Positions 51,655 to 61,760 of a stretch of DNA of 64,000 nucleotides are shown in pieces. The notes under the pieces are model-generated. The model did no database searches and was not told the DNA's origin. It worked only from the letters and a program-made list of their open reading frames with translations. The position numbers were made by a program, and so were the translations under genes. The DNA is from Heterohyrax brucei (lineage: Eukaryota > Chordata > Mammalia > Hyracoidea > Procaviidae): positions 23,967,431-24,031,430 of the forward strand of contig CM053146.1 in NCBI GenBank assembly GCA_028571685.1, written 5' to 3'. The number at the start of each line of letters is the position of its first letter. Position 1 is the stretch's first letter.

Positions 51655-53345
51655 GTCATTACTTGAAAATGCTATGTAAACACAAAAGAAAACTATAGAC
51701 ACATGATTAGAAATTACAGAAAACACTAACAAGGTGGCTCAATATTAGACCAATTTTCAAAAGTTAATTCCATTTTTATATACCTGCAACAAATAATTGG
51801 AAAACATAGCTTTTTTTAAAGAAAGAACTTTTATAATGCCCACAAACAAGACCTATAGATATCTGGAATTGTCTTAACCAAAGATACACAGGTCCTGTAC
51901 ACAGAAAACTACCAAATTCTGCAGCACTGTGACACTAATGGAGATTTCAATAAATGGAAACAGTTCCTGTGTTTACAAATAGAATACTTAACTCCATAAA
52001 GATCCCAAATCTCCCCAGCTGATAAGATTCAATGTAATTCCACTCAAAATCCAAACAGAAGTTTTCATGGAACTTGACATAATGGTTCTAAAACGGAGGA
52101 GCAGAAGCACTAGAAAAAAAGAATAAATGTGAGTGGCTTCTCACCTTAAGAAACATGAAGACTTCTTACAGAGCTATAATAATTAGAAGCGTGCTGTCGG
52201 CAAAGAATAGGCTAACTGACCAGTGGTACAGAAGAGATCCCTGAAGCAATTCTGTGCATATATGGGACTTTGATATCTCATGGAGTGGCAGTACAGCTCA
52301 GTGGAGAGTTGCAGGTATCCAATAAATGGAACTGAGAAAAGTGGTCATTCATATAAAGAAAAAGAAATCAAATCGGTACCTCATACCACTCACAGAAGTT
52401 AGCTACCAATGATTTAAGAACTTACACATCAGAAGCAATTTAAAACTTTTAGATAGGTGAATATCTTCCTGACCTTGGATGTAGAAGAAGGGTTTCTTGG
52501 ACAAGACACAGAAATCACAGACATTAAAAGGAAAGATGGATAAATTTTATAACATTAAAACAAAAAAAAATTCAATTTATTTAAAAAAAAACTTTAAAAA
52601 TGTGAAAAGACCAACTGCTAGTAAGATGACATTTTCAAGATATTTAGTCTTTGAAGGATTATTGTCCAGAATATGTAAAGAATTATAAAATTTTCCCACA
52701 AAGGCAAATAACCCATAGAAAGTTGAGCAAAGCACAAACATTTCATAGAAAGAAAATATACATATATAGGTAGGCAATCAACATATGAAAACGTAATCTC
52801 ACCTGCAACCAGGACCATGCCTGGAAAATCAAGATTATGACCAGCAATAATTAAGGCTGAAAATAATATAAATTAAATCCACTGGGTTTTTAAAACAGTG
52901 CAGATAGGAGTGGAAGTTGGAATTATAAAATTGAATGTTCATATAGCTTATAAGCCAGCACTTCCTGTTCCAGATAAACAAGGAAAATTTGCAATGTCCA
53001 CAAAAAGACTTGTACATTGATGTTCATTGTGACACCTAGTTATAACAGCAAAAAACCTAAAAAGAACCTAAATAAAGGCTAACTTGTACATTCACATAGT
53101 TGGATACGATGTTAAAAGAGAAATGAACTAAACTACATGTGACAATGTGGTTGAGTATCTCTAATCAAATGCTGAGTGAGAGAAGTTTGGAGAAAGTGTA
53201 TTGAACATGACACCCTTTTTATAAAATTCAGAAACAAGTATGATGAAGCAATGTTCTGTTTAGTATATATATAATGTATTTCATAGATATAAAACGATAC
53301 AAAGGAAAGGAAGCAAGTGTTAAGATACTAAGAATAGTTGGTACC
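51655..53345 (+). repeat. Second old L1 fragment (ORF2 3' part)
   Basis: AACCAAAGATACACAGGTCC, TGTACACAGAAAACTACCAA, GATTCAATGTAATTCCACTC, AGAGCTATAATAATTAGAAG and GAAAAGTGGTCATTCATATA give the L1 ORF2 C-terminal order. ATTAAAACAAAAAAAAATTC at 52553-52572 corresponds to the region with TTCTGCTCAT-type sequence. 51655-52000 repeats an L1 portion upstream of that retained in the 49187-50860 fragment, so they are separate insertions or a rearrangement. Confidence 0.82.
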
Positions 53346-53488
53346 TTCACTAGAGGAGGCACAAATTAGGAGAGGGATGAGTACATAGGCTGTGCTCTAG
53401 GTCTTGGATTGAATGATTGTGGTAGTAAAAAGAACTCCAACCCCCTCTCCAGAGACATCCAGATTTTAATCCCCAAAACGTATGTATA

Positions 53489-54045
53489 CAAGGTCTGACA
53501 ATTAGGTCCATGAACTTAATTATTCTAAGTGCTACATACCTCATTGCTGAACATCACTAGGGTCACCTTCGAAGTAGTCTGCTTGGGAAGCTCTGCACTG
53601 ACTCCAGCACATGGTCCACCCTGCAAAGCAATTTTGGAACTCTTTCTGGAATGGCCATTACACATCACTGGAAGGTGGGACATTTGCAAACTTAATTGCA
53701 CAGCTGCATGTGACAGAGTTTTTAGCCAGTAAACAAATAACTGTATTGGAACATCCTCCCTCCTCATCTTACCTTGCCCGCAGTGACTTTTTTCTTTACC
53801 CAAAGACAAAGGAAATATTGAAAGGAAGACACTTTGATGGTATTCAGGACATCAACGGTAATATGATAACAGCTTCGATAGCCTTTCCAGAAAAGAGCCC
53901 CAAAATTGCTTTGAAGGGTGGACTAGGTGCTGGTGTCAGTGCAGAGCTTCTCAGAGGACTTCAGAGGTGACTGCAGTGATATTCAGCAATGAGGCATGCA
54001 ACATTTCTTCTAGGATGAGTTCACGCACTTAATTGGAAGTCCTTG
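53489..54045 (+). mobile_element. Mariner-family element, foldback derivative
   Basis: Bounded by TA on both sides (53487-53488 and 54046-54047). The left end CAAGGTCTGACAATTAGGTC and the right end, whose complement is CAAGGACTTCCAATTAAGTG, are inverted repeats. The right part (53670-54045) is sense mariner 3' sequence: a plus-strand frame contains EHPPSSSYLARSDFFLYPKT, the C-terminal region of mariner transposases (consensus HPPYSPDLAPCDFFLFPKLK), with D-to-R and Y-to-S changes. The left arm (53489-53658) is an inverted copy of the right arm (53878-54045). Confidence 0.9.
53611..53970 (+). pseudogene. Mariner transposase C-terminal fragment
   Basis: A 119-codon open frame whose first third lies in the inverted left arm and whose centre (about residues 38-85) aligns by eye with the mariner catalytic C terminus. 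The LARSDFFLYP motif corresponds to LAPCDFFLFP, where the second D of the DD34D triad normally lies close by. There is no N-terminal DNA-binding domain. Mid-element loss and terminal duplication leave it non-functional. Confidence 0.85.
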
Positions 54046-54477
54046 TATGTTGCATTACATGGCAAAAGAAACTTTGCAGAGATGATGAAGTTAAACATCT
54101 TTAAGTGGGGAGATTACCCAGGATTATGCAGACAGGCTCAATGTAATCTACAAGAGTCTATATAAGTGACAGTGGTGGAAGAGTCAGTACCAGAGTGATG
54201 CTATGTGAGAAAGACTTGAGTGACCATTGCTGGCTTTGATGTCTGAAGGGGGACTTGAGCCAAAGAATACAAGCAGCCTCCAGAAGATAGAAATGGCAGG
54301 AAAATGGATTCTCCCCTGCAGGCTTCAAAAAGGAACACAGTCCTGCTGACATCTTGACTTTTATCTCAGTGAGATCCATTTTTTATTTTCAATTCCCAGA
54401 AAATAAATCTGTATTGTTTTAAGTCACTAACTTTGTGGTAATTTACTACAGCAGCAAGAGGAAATTAATAGAATGAT

Positions 54478-54844
54478 CACTATATTGCTAAATTAAACAA
54501 GAAAATGGTAATCAAACAAATAAAAAAACTCATTAAAGGAGGAGTGATGATGAAGCTCTATAAACCAAGGATTATGTTTAGTCCAGTTCTGTCTAAGATG
54601 AAGCTCAAAATAGTTTAAATTAATTTTTTAACATTTAAACATTTAACTTTAAACTTAGAAAGTGATGTGTTCTGGGGAAGTCACCATAACCTGATCAAGG
54701 CAAAGTAATAAAAGCTTCATAGACACATCTAAATTACAGTTGAGTTACTGGGCTAAGGGGTGTGGAGGTTAAAGTCTCAGAGAACATTTAATTCAACTGA
54801 TGTAACATAGTTTATAAAGAAAATATTCTATCTACATTCTAGTC
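54478..54844. other. No recognised element
   Basis: AT-rich unique sequence, with no gene visible. Confidence 0.35.
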
Positions 54845-55500
54845 TGGTGACTAGTGTATAGGGTCTTAAAAGCTTGTGAGCAACCATCTAAGATACTCCA
54901 CTGGTTGCACTTTGTCTGGAGCAAGGGAGAATGAAGAATACCAAAGACTCAAGGAAAATCTTAGTCCGAGGGATTAATGGACCACAATTACCACAGCCTC
55001 CACTAGCATGAATCCAACGTAACTAGGTGGTGACCGGCTGCCGCCACCAACAGCCATGATAGGGGTTACAATAGAAGATCCAACGGAGCTGGGAAAAATA
55101 CAGAACAAAGTTCCAACTCGCAGAAAAGGACCAGACTTTGTGGTCGGGCAGAAACCCTGAGAGTACGGCCCTTGGACACCCCTTTAGCTCAGTAATGACA
55201 TTACTCCTGGGGTTCATCCTTCAGCCAAAAATTAGACAGGCCCGTAAAATAAACAGTAATACACATAGCTCAACCACATTTGGGGACTAAATGGGCACAC
55301 CAGCCCAGGGGAAACGACAAGAAGACAGCAGCGGACGGGAAACTTGAACATGTGGAAATGTACAACCTAAGTGAAGAAGGGGAGAATGCTGGCACTTCAC
55401 AGAGTTGGCAATTACTGTCACAAAACAGTGTGTGTGTAATTGTTTAGTGAGAAGTTAATTTAGTCAACAAACCTCCACGTAAAGCACAATAAAAGAACAG
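54845..55500 (+). repeat. LINE 3'-end-like interspersed repeat
   Basis: AGGGTCTTAAAAGCTTGTGA, GCAACCATCTAAGATACTCC, CCTTTAGCTCAGTAATGACA, GCACACCAGCCCAGGGGAAA and AGCACAATAAAAG. The GGTCTTAAA start and the AATAAAAG terminal signal resemble the 3' ends of afrotherian L1-type repeats. I recognise the pattern but not the family name with certainty. Confidence 0.6.
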
Positions 55501-55894
55501 TCATATGTACCCAGCACCCCTAAATTCTCTAAGGAATCTTTCCCAGGGTAGTCATTTGACAGCCCCTCAACCTCTCAGGACTTGCAGCATCTGCCCACAA
55601 AGGGGCTCAGCAGATGACACTTGGGATTTTTTAGTTCTTGCTCAACCACTGCCTCTGGATAAGGTCCCAGTGTCAAGATGGTTGGACAAAATTGGTGGTT
55701 TCCCAAAACGCTTAGCAAAAATATCTTCTTCTCAAAAATAACCACAAGTAGAAGCATATGATAAAAGCTATTATTTTTGCAGTGTAGAGGGTGAGAGATA
55801 TTTGTTAGAGTCTCAACTAAAGTCAGCTTGAAAGAGCAGCTAGTGTAGCAGCTGGGGGGAGTGATTCCCAGATGGAAGGGGCTGAGAGAGCCAC
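55501..55894. other. No recognised element
   Basis: A 128-codon minus-strand frame (55575-55961) overlaps plus-strand open frames, and no domain is seen. Likely chance. Confidence 0.35.
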
Positions 55895-56205
55895 CCAGGG
55901 ACAGTGGTGCTTCAGTGCTCAGTGTCCCACGCGGGAGATGCAGGTTCAGTTTCCTACCCACGCATCTCGTACACAGCCACCACTGATCATGTCAGTAGAG
56001 GCTTGTGTTTTGCTGTGACACGAAATAGATTTCAGCAGAGCTTCCAGGCTAAAATGGACTAGGAAGAAAGGCCCGATGATCTACTTCTGAAAACAGACCA
56101 GTGAAAACCCTGAGAATCACGACAGTTCCATCCTGGATACCTTTTCATTCCAGCATCCATGGGGTTGACATGAGTCAGAGCCCAGCTTAACAGTAATTAA
56201 CAAGA
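55895..56205 (+). repeat. RTE-type LINE 5' region joined to 3' tail
   Basis: ACAGTGGTGCTTCAGTGCTC, CACGCGGGAGATGCAGGTTC, AGCAGAGCTTCCAGGCTAAA, ATCTACTTCTGAAAACAGAC and GTCAGAGCCCAGCTTAACAG, then TAATTAACAAGAA. Same 5' blocks as 16815-17285, but ending early in an RTE-like tail. Confidence 0.7.
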
Positions 56206-56389
56206 ATAAGGAAGTAGACCAGGCCCTGAGCCTTGAATGGCAGGGCTAGTTCATATACTTGCTGTTAATGTCAGTTTTTGCAGAGTAACAAGCAATCTCA
56301 AAATCTCAGTGGCACACAATTGCTCTCTGTTTACTGAGGGCAGCAGAGGAAGATGAATCGGGAATCGGACAAAAGAGGTGGACTACAGG
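56206..56389. repeat. Copy of an unidentified interspersed repeat (start)
   Basis: TCTCAAAATCTCAGTGGCAC at 56294-56313 is also seen at 56955-56974 (ATCAAAATCTCAGTGGCTTA). It looks like the start of a MER-type DNA transposon or LTR repeat, unassigned. Confidence 0.45.
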
Positions 56390-56940
56390 TCTAATCACCT
56401 CAGTGAGTTACTATCTGCACCATGAGACCAGAAGAAATGGATGGTGACTTGCTTACATTACAAAAGGATTTGACCAAGGATGCCACAGATGGATTCTGAT
56501 CAAAAGGGACAAACTACGGAACAGAACCTCAAATGAATATGGAACCCAGACTTAGTGGATACACTGAGGCTGTAGCAACCCCCAAATCTATTGACTAGCA
56601 ATAATTTCTAAACCTTGAACTGAAACTATCCCAGTAGGTCAACATTAAACCAAACAACCATTTAGCTCAATTATTAAAGAACATTTGCCTTGAGCATGGA
56701 ACTGTTATAAAGAATTATCTATACAAGTTTACACTGAAAACTGTTTAAAGCACAGATGAGAACTTTAAGGGTAGGAATCCACATTAATAGTGGTGAAAAA
56801 ATATGAATAGAATTCATGAGGGTGATGACAGAAGGTGAAACTCACAGCTGATGTCGCTGAACTACACATGGAGGAATTGTTGAATGGATGTATATTTGGA
56901 TGTGCATATTATTACCAAGAAAAAAAAAAGAAAACTTAAA
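56390..56940 (+). repeat. L1-like 3' UTR insertion
   Basis: GCACCATGAGACCAGAAGAA, AGCACAGATGAGAACTTTAA, CAGCTGATGTCGCTGAACTA, CATGGAGGAATTGTTGAATG and an A-rich end at 56921-56946. This has the character of a retroposed LINE 3' end. The family name is uncertain. Confidence 0.55.
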
Positions 56941-56943
56941 AAA

Positions 56944-57260
56944 AGGAAATAGCAATCAAAATCTCAGTGGCTTAAAACAACAAACCTTTGCTCTTCTTGC
57001 TTACAGGGCTGTGGGTCAGCTGAGCCAGCTGGGCTTCAGTCGCAGGTCAGGCGCCAGCCTGTCCCCCATGTCTTTACTCCTGGCCCATGCTCTTCCCCTG
57101 TACACCATGAGAACACAGGATGGCAAACCAAATCAGGAATATGCACCTATAGCCTCTGCTTACATTGTGTCTTCTCCTCTGGCCAAACAAAGCAAGTCAC
57201 CTGGCCAAGCGGCATTATCAGTACAGCAGAGAAGTGTACTTTATTCGCTCTAGCAGAAAC
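56944..57260. repeat. Interspersed repeat, second copy (MER-type, unassigned)
   Basis: AAATCTCAGTGGCTTAAAAC, ACAGGGCTGTGGGTCAGCTG, GCCAAACAAAGCAAGTCACC and GCAGAGAAGTGTACTTTATT give a familiar mammalian repeat pattern (AGTGGCTTA...GGTCAGCTG...GTCAC.TGGCCAAGC). The exact family is not recalled. Confidence 0.5.
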
Positions 57261-57836
57261 AGAAATACAACCCACAACACTATCCAAAGGACTCAGGTAC
57301 AGAAGGATCCAGGCTGTGCTGTGGAATAGGGCAGAAGCATTTGACAGTACCCTTCCCTCCACTATCAGCATACTAGAAGCTATTGGAAATGTTAGGATAG
57401 CTGGTGAATAGGAAAACTAGTTAGAGTCAGTAAAATATGCCTCTGGAACCTAAATCTATTAAAACTTCTTTTCCCATTTCTTGCAGGTAATGCTTTCCTT
57501 GCTGGGTATAGCAGCTGTCCCAGGACAATGACTGCTGTCTGGCCCACCTCTTCCAGCGGGTAACTATCTATTCTTGGGAAAAGAAAATCTTTTGAGTCTC
57601 AGTTCCTCTCAACTTGTGACAGAGCTATCATTAGGGATTCTTGTGAGTTTATAGAGAAGTATCTTTGTCCCCTCCCATCTTACCTACCATGTAGAATCTT
57701 GTTACCATGCAAACAATGGCAACTGTGCCTAGTCAGGGTCAGGGGGCATAGCAATTGGGCTCTGAAGCCCTTCCCACCCTGCTGGCCTGTAATATCCCCT
57801 TGCCTTCTTGTCTGTAGCCTCTCAGTCCCCATCTGG
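57261..57836. other. No recognised element
   Basis: Unique sequence, with no gene visible. Confidence 0.35.
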
Positions 57837-57857
57837 CTAGTTAGTCATCTTAATGAC

Positions 57858-58043
57858 CAAGACAGACTAGGAAGAAAGGCCTGGTGATCTACTTCTGAAA
57901 AATAGCTGATGAACGTCCTGTGGATCACAAAGGTTTGATTCTCAGCCAATCACAGGAATGGTGCGGTACCAGCAGCATTTTGTTGCATTGTGTGTGGGGT
58001 GCCATGAGTTGGGAATAACTCGATGGCAGCTAACAACACACAG
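57858..58043 (+). repeat. RTE 3' tail repeat
   Basis: GACAGACTAGGAAGAAAGGC, TGGTGATCTACTTCTGAAAA, AGCAGCATTTTGTTGCATTG and GATGGCAGCTAACAACACA. A near-identical inverted copy lies at 59385-59580. The insert is flanked by 21-bp near-identical direct repeats at 57837-57857 and 58108-58128 (20 of 21 identical). Confidence 0.88.
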
Positions 58044-59384
58044 GAGCTATTAGTCTATGCCCACAATGTGGTGTAGAGTCTTTCTGGGTAAGCTCAGACC
58101 AAGATGACTAGTTCGTCATCTTAATGACTCTAACTAGCCTCAGTCTCACCATCTGGCTGAACACAACTTCCCTCTTTATCCCTCAGACATCAAAGTTGAG
58201 GTATTAGACATGCCTATGTTTCTTGTCTTCAGTGGCCTGACATTGCCACCGATTCCTGTTTCCAGCTTCGGTCTCAGGCCCCAGCCTTGATCAGCCTCCC
58301 ACCGGCACGACTGTGGACCCATTATCCACTTACATCACTACTATCTGCTAATATTTAAAGCTGTCCCTGAAGACAGACTAGAGACTGGCAGACAGGAGAG
58401 TCAAGAATAAGAGGCCAGGCAGACTCCTGAGTGTCCCTCTTGACAAGTGACCCCTGTTTTCCAAAGGCCAAACATTGGGGAAGCCTTTATTCTCATCTGC
58501 AGCCAAATACGCCCTAGCTGCAAAGGGAGAAAAGGCAGCGTGAGCCCTTCAGATCCCTGCCTGGCACCTGGAGAACAAAGACGGTGTGACCCAGCTTCCC
58601 CTGCTCACTTTGCCCATTGAGCCTGAGGACTACAGGGTGCTGACATTCTTGTTCTCTAAGTTAAACTTCCCACAAATAACAATTTGAGCACAAACAGGGG
58701 AGGCAGCAAGGATGGGAGAAAGGAAGGCAATGAGTTGCCTGAATTCTCTTGATCTGAATTGCTTTTCAGGTCCCTACACTGAAATTGCTCCTTTGTTTTT
58801 GAGCCTTTGGGCTTGAATGGAGCTCTCTTGGGCATCTCACAGGGGACCTGGAGAGGAAAGAATGAAGCAAACGTCAATGGCAGGGTTGATAATCCTACAA
58901 CCATTGACTTGAAGAGACAGCCAAAGGGCCCGCCTGGCTAATCTGCTGTGTCAATGCACACTATTAGGCTCCTCAATTGATGGGTTATTGACAGAGAGAG
59001 CGAGGGTGAATGCTGATAGGCTGCAGTGTGAGGGCCTATTTAGGAAGATCTAATCTGCAAATTATAGACAGGATGGAATGTAAAGGCTCCTCCAAAACCA
59101 TTATCTGACATTGAGTCGGAGCCAGGAGAACCACTCTCAAAGGACAGCTTCAAACTGCAGCTTTCCTTTACCAAAGTGGTTCACTCCTTCCAAGGCTGGG
59201 CATCCTCACACTGCTTCCCAGACCCTCCCTGAGCCTTCCCAGCTCACACTTCTCTCATACCCACTGCTTGAACACTGGCTGGACCTTTTGTATCTTAACT
59301 TCTACTACAGTGGGGTGGGGGAGGGAGTGGTGAAGAGAAAGTTAGGGGGTGGAGGGGAAATCTAACTCTGACTCTGTCTCACAT
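58044..59384. other. Mostly unique sequence, with a candidate regulatory block at 58890-59120
   Basis: 58890-59120 is repeat-free, with TTGACAG (58988-58994, TALE-type core), CTGTGTCAATGCAC, TCAATTGATGGG and GATCTAATCTGC, a texture similar to conserved noncoding elements. 59290-59365 is G-rich (GTGGGGTGGGGGAGGGAGTG). No supported gene. Confidence 0.35.
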
Positions 59385-59740
59385 GTGTTGTTAGCTGCCA
59401 TTGAGTTACACCCAACTGACAACACCCCACACGTAATGGAACAAAATGCTGCTGGTTCTGGACTATCCCTGTGATTGGCTGAGAGTCAAACCTTTGTGAT
59501 CCATAGGACTTTCATTAGCTAATTTTCAGAAGTAGATCACCAGGCCTTTCTTCCTAGTCTGTCTTGGTCTGGAAGATCTGCTGAAACCTGTCCAACATCA
59601 TAGAAACACAGAAGGCTCTGCTGACAGACAAGTAGTGGCTGTATATCAGGTGCAGGCTGAGAATCAAGTCCAGGGCTCATGTACGGAAGGTGAAAATCCA
59701 TCCCACCACTGAACTGCTGAAGCCTCAATATTGTAATCAC
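59385..59740 (-). repeat. RTE 3' tail repeat, inverted relative to 57858
   Basis: GTTGTTAGCTGCCATTGAGT, GCTGCTGGTTCTGGACTATC, TTTTCAGAAGTAGATCACCA, CTTCCTAGTCTGTCTTGGTC and GAAACCTGTCCAACATCATA. It extends further 5' into the RTE than the 57858 copy. Confidence 0.88.
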
Positions 59741-60329
59741 TATTCGGTAACTTTGTGAGGTCTAGAGCCGTGACCCTGGCAAGGTGTGGATGAGAAGCTT
59801 GAGTGGACATTCCTTTTAGCCTGTGCCCACAATGTGGCCTAGAGTACCTCTGGGTAAGCTCAGCCTCTCTGCAGGACTCCGGCCCCGCATTCACAGGCTT
59901 GGCTCTGGAAGCCCAGGATAAGCAAGACAAGGTGAAGCAGTTTCTGTAGGAAGCAGCTCAGCCAAGAACCCACTTTACTGATAGATTAAGTCAAATATGC
60001 CTCAGAGAAACTCTAGGTAGCAGTTGCAGCTGGACAGTACTAACAGGCTGATGGAATAATGCACCACATTTACAGGTAGACATCTGGACTGAGGGAGAGC
60101 AGGTTCTGTTGTCACTGCCTTTGAAAGTGATCTGCACCAACCTTTGATGAAATCTTCTCTCAAAACACTTTTTAGTTGTTTAGATATTCGATCTTCCTCC
60201 TCCATTTCCTATGCTGCCACCGGGCAAAGACCTGACACTTACTCTGAGTTTCTCAGGGTTTAACACAGCACAGAGCTGGGTCCAGAAGAGCTGCTATGCC
60301 TTATGAGAAGCTAGCTTTCTATTTATTTC
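59741..60329. other. No recognised element
   Basis: 59821-59863 repeats a 43-bp piece at 58055-58097 (37 of 43 identical, same strand). No gene visible. Confidence 0.4.
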
Positions 60330-60505
60330 TCTCAGCAGCTGCTGGAAAGTCGACTCCAGGTCATGGCAATGTTATGTGCATCGGAATAGAACTGTGCATT
60401 GCAGGGTTTTTGGTGGCTGATTTTTCAGATGTAGATTGCCAGGACTTTCTTCTGAGGTACATCTAGGTGGATTTTACCCTCCAGCCTTTCAGTTAGCACT
60501 CACCA
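60330..60505 (-). repeat. AfroSINE/RTE-tail SINE
   Basis: CTGGAAAGTCGACTCCAGGT, GGCAATGTTATGTGCATCGG, TTTTCAGATGTAGATTGCCA and TCTGAGGTACATCTAGGTGG. Same subtype as 30125-30260 and 63430-63650. Confidence 0.75.
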
Positions 60506-61371
60506 AGGGACTCCTTTCTAGTTCTAGGTGTCAGCAAAGCAGACTCTTTGTCCTCAGAATAAAAGGATCTTTACACAGAGATGGGGACTCATGGAATATG
60601 GGTTTAAGCATAAGGTTAAAACCTGTTTCCCTGTGCTCTCAGGACCCAGGAGTAAGACAACAGATGGGCTAGAGTCAAGGAAGGAAGAAAGGGTGAACAT
60701 TCATCCTTGCTGCAGACAGAGTAGGCGTCGTGCTTGCAAAGGGGCAAAAGAAATGGCATTGTTCCGAAAGCTACATTCTCAGAGTTCTAGGTCCTCTCTC
60801 TACCAGCTGAGGAAAGACAGCACATCCATCAGAGAGTCTCAGCTCCTCTAACAGCCACACTGGCCAGGTGAGTCTGTTCCCTCAGGTCATATTACGGGGT
60901 CTTTGTTCCTATGGAGTCAGCCTGTCCTGACTATGGAAAGGGACAGGGAGGTAGACCACCTAATTGCCTCCAGGGCGACCACAGTCCAGAGTCGGCTTCC
61001 TCAAGTACTTCACGGTGGTCAGAAACTCACGCGAAACTCACGCGATGGGCCCTTCCAGTGAGTAAAACATAATAACCCTTTCAAAATACACAGCTAAAAT
61101 CAATTTCCATTTCAAACAATGAATAGCACCAGTCTGCTGCATTCCCTGCCTCTGTTGTAGCCAATTTTGTAGCTAGGGTCTGTAAGCTCTGCCTACTCTG
61201 AGAAAACAGTGTGGTAGCTACAGAGAGTCTTTCCAGAAAGTGAGGTTTACCTGGAAGGGCTGAGGGTAGGGATTGCTCCAGTTACGCACACCTCAGAGAG
61301 TCATTTCTGCTCGGCGGAAGAGGAGCCTAACGTCGCTGGCTCTTCCTTGCTCAGCACTGTGCTGGGGTTCT
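60506..61371. other. Unique sequence, no supported gene
   Basis: A 107-codon frame at 60528-60851 has no recognised domain. A 10-bp tandem repeat AAACTCACGC occurs at about 61023-61042. Confidence 0.35.
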
Positions 61372-61760
61372 AATTGTTTTTGTTGTTGGTGTTAGCTGCC
61401 ATGGAGTCTCCACTTCATGGTCCCCTCGTGCACAACAGAATGAAATGTGCCCAATCCTGTGCCATCTTCAAAGTCACTGGTGTGCTCCAGTCCACTGCTG
61501 CAGCCACTGTGCCTTCTGAGTGCCCTCCAACCCAGCGGGCTCATTTCCTAGCACCATCTAAAACAATTTTCTGTTGTGGTCGACTGGATTTTCATTAGCT
61601 AATTTTCAGAAGTAAATCATCAGACCTTTCTTTCTAGACTGTCTCAGTCTGGAAATCACACTTAGATCTGTCCACCCTCAGTGACCCTGCTGGGATCACA
61701 GTAACACACAAGCCACCGCGGTACGTCAGACTGACAGATAAGGGGCGGTGAGGGTTCCGT
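61372..61760 (-). repeat. RTE 3' tail repeat
   Basis: GTTGTTGGTGTTAGCTGCCA, GTGCACAACAGAATGAAATG, TTTTCAGAAGTAAATCATCA, TTTCTAGACTGTCTCAGTCT and AACACACAAGCCACCGCGGT. Same block order as 17930-18260. Confidence 0.82.

Larger units (their letters stand above)
53405..54477 (+). repeat. MLT1/MaLR-like LTR interrupted by mariner
   Basis: The left piece ends CCAAAACGTATGTATA (53473-53488). The right piece resumes TATGTTGCATTACATGGCAA (54046), then GGGGAGATTACCCAGGATTA, AAGGAACACAGTCCTGCTGA, GAAAATAAATCTGTATTG and GTTTTAAGTCACTAACTTTG, ending CAAGAGGAAATTAATAGAAT. Collinear with the LTR at 24845-25362. Confidence 0.75.

Noticed and set aside
53611-53970. Functional mariner transposase or domesticated gene
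   Set aside because: No N-terminal domain, key residues changed, and the frame begins within the inverted arm. It is a relic.
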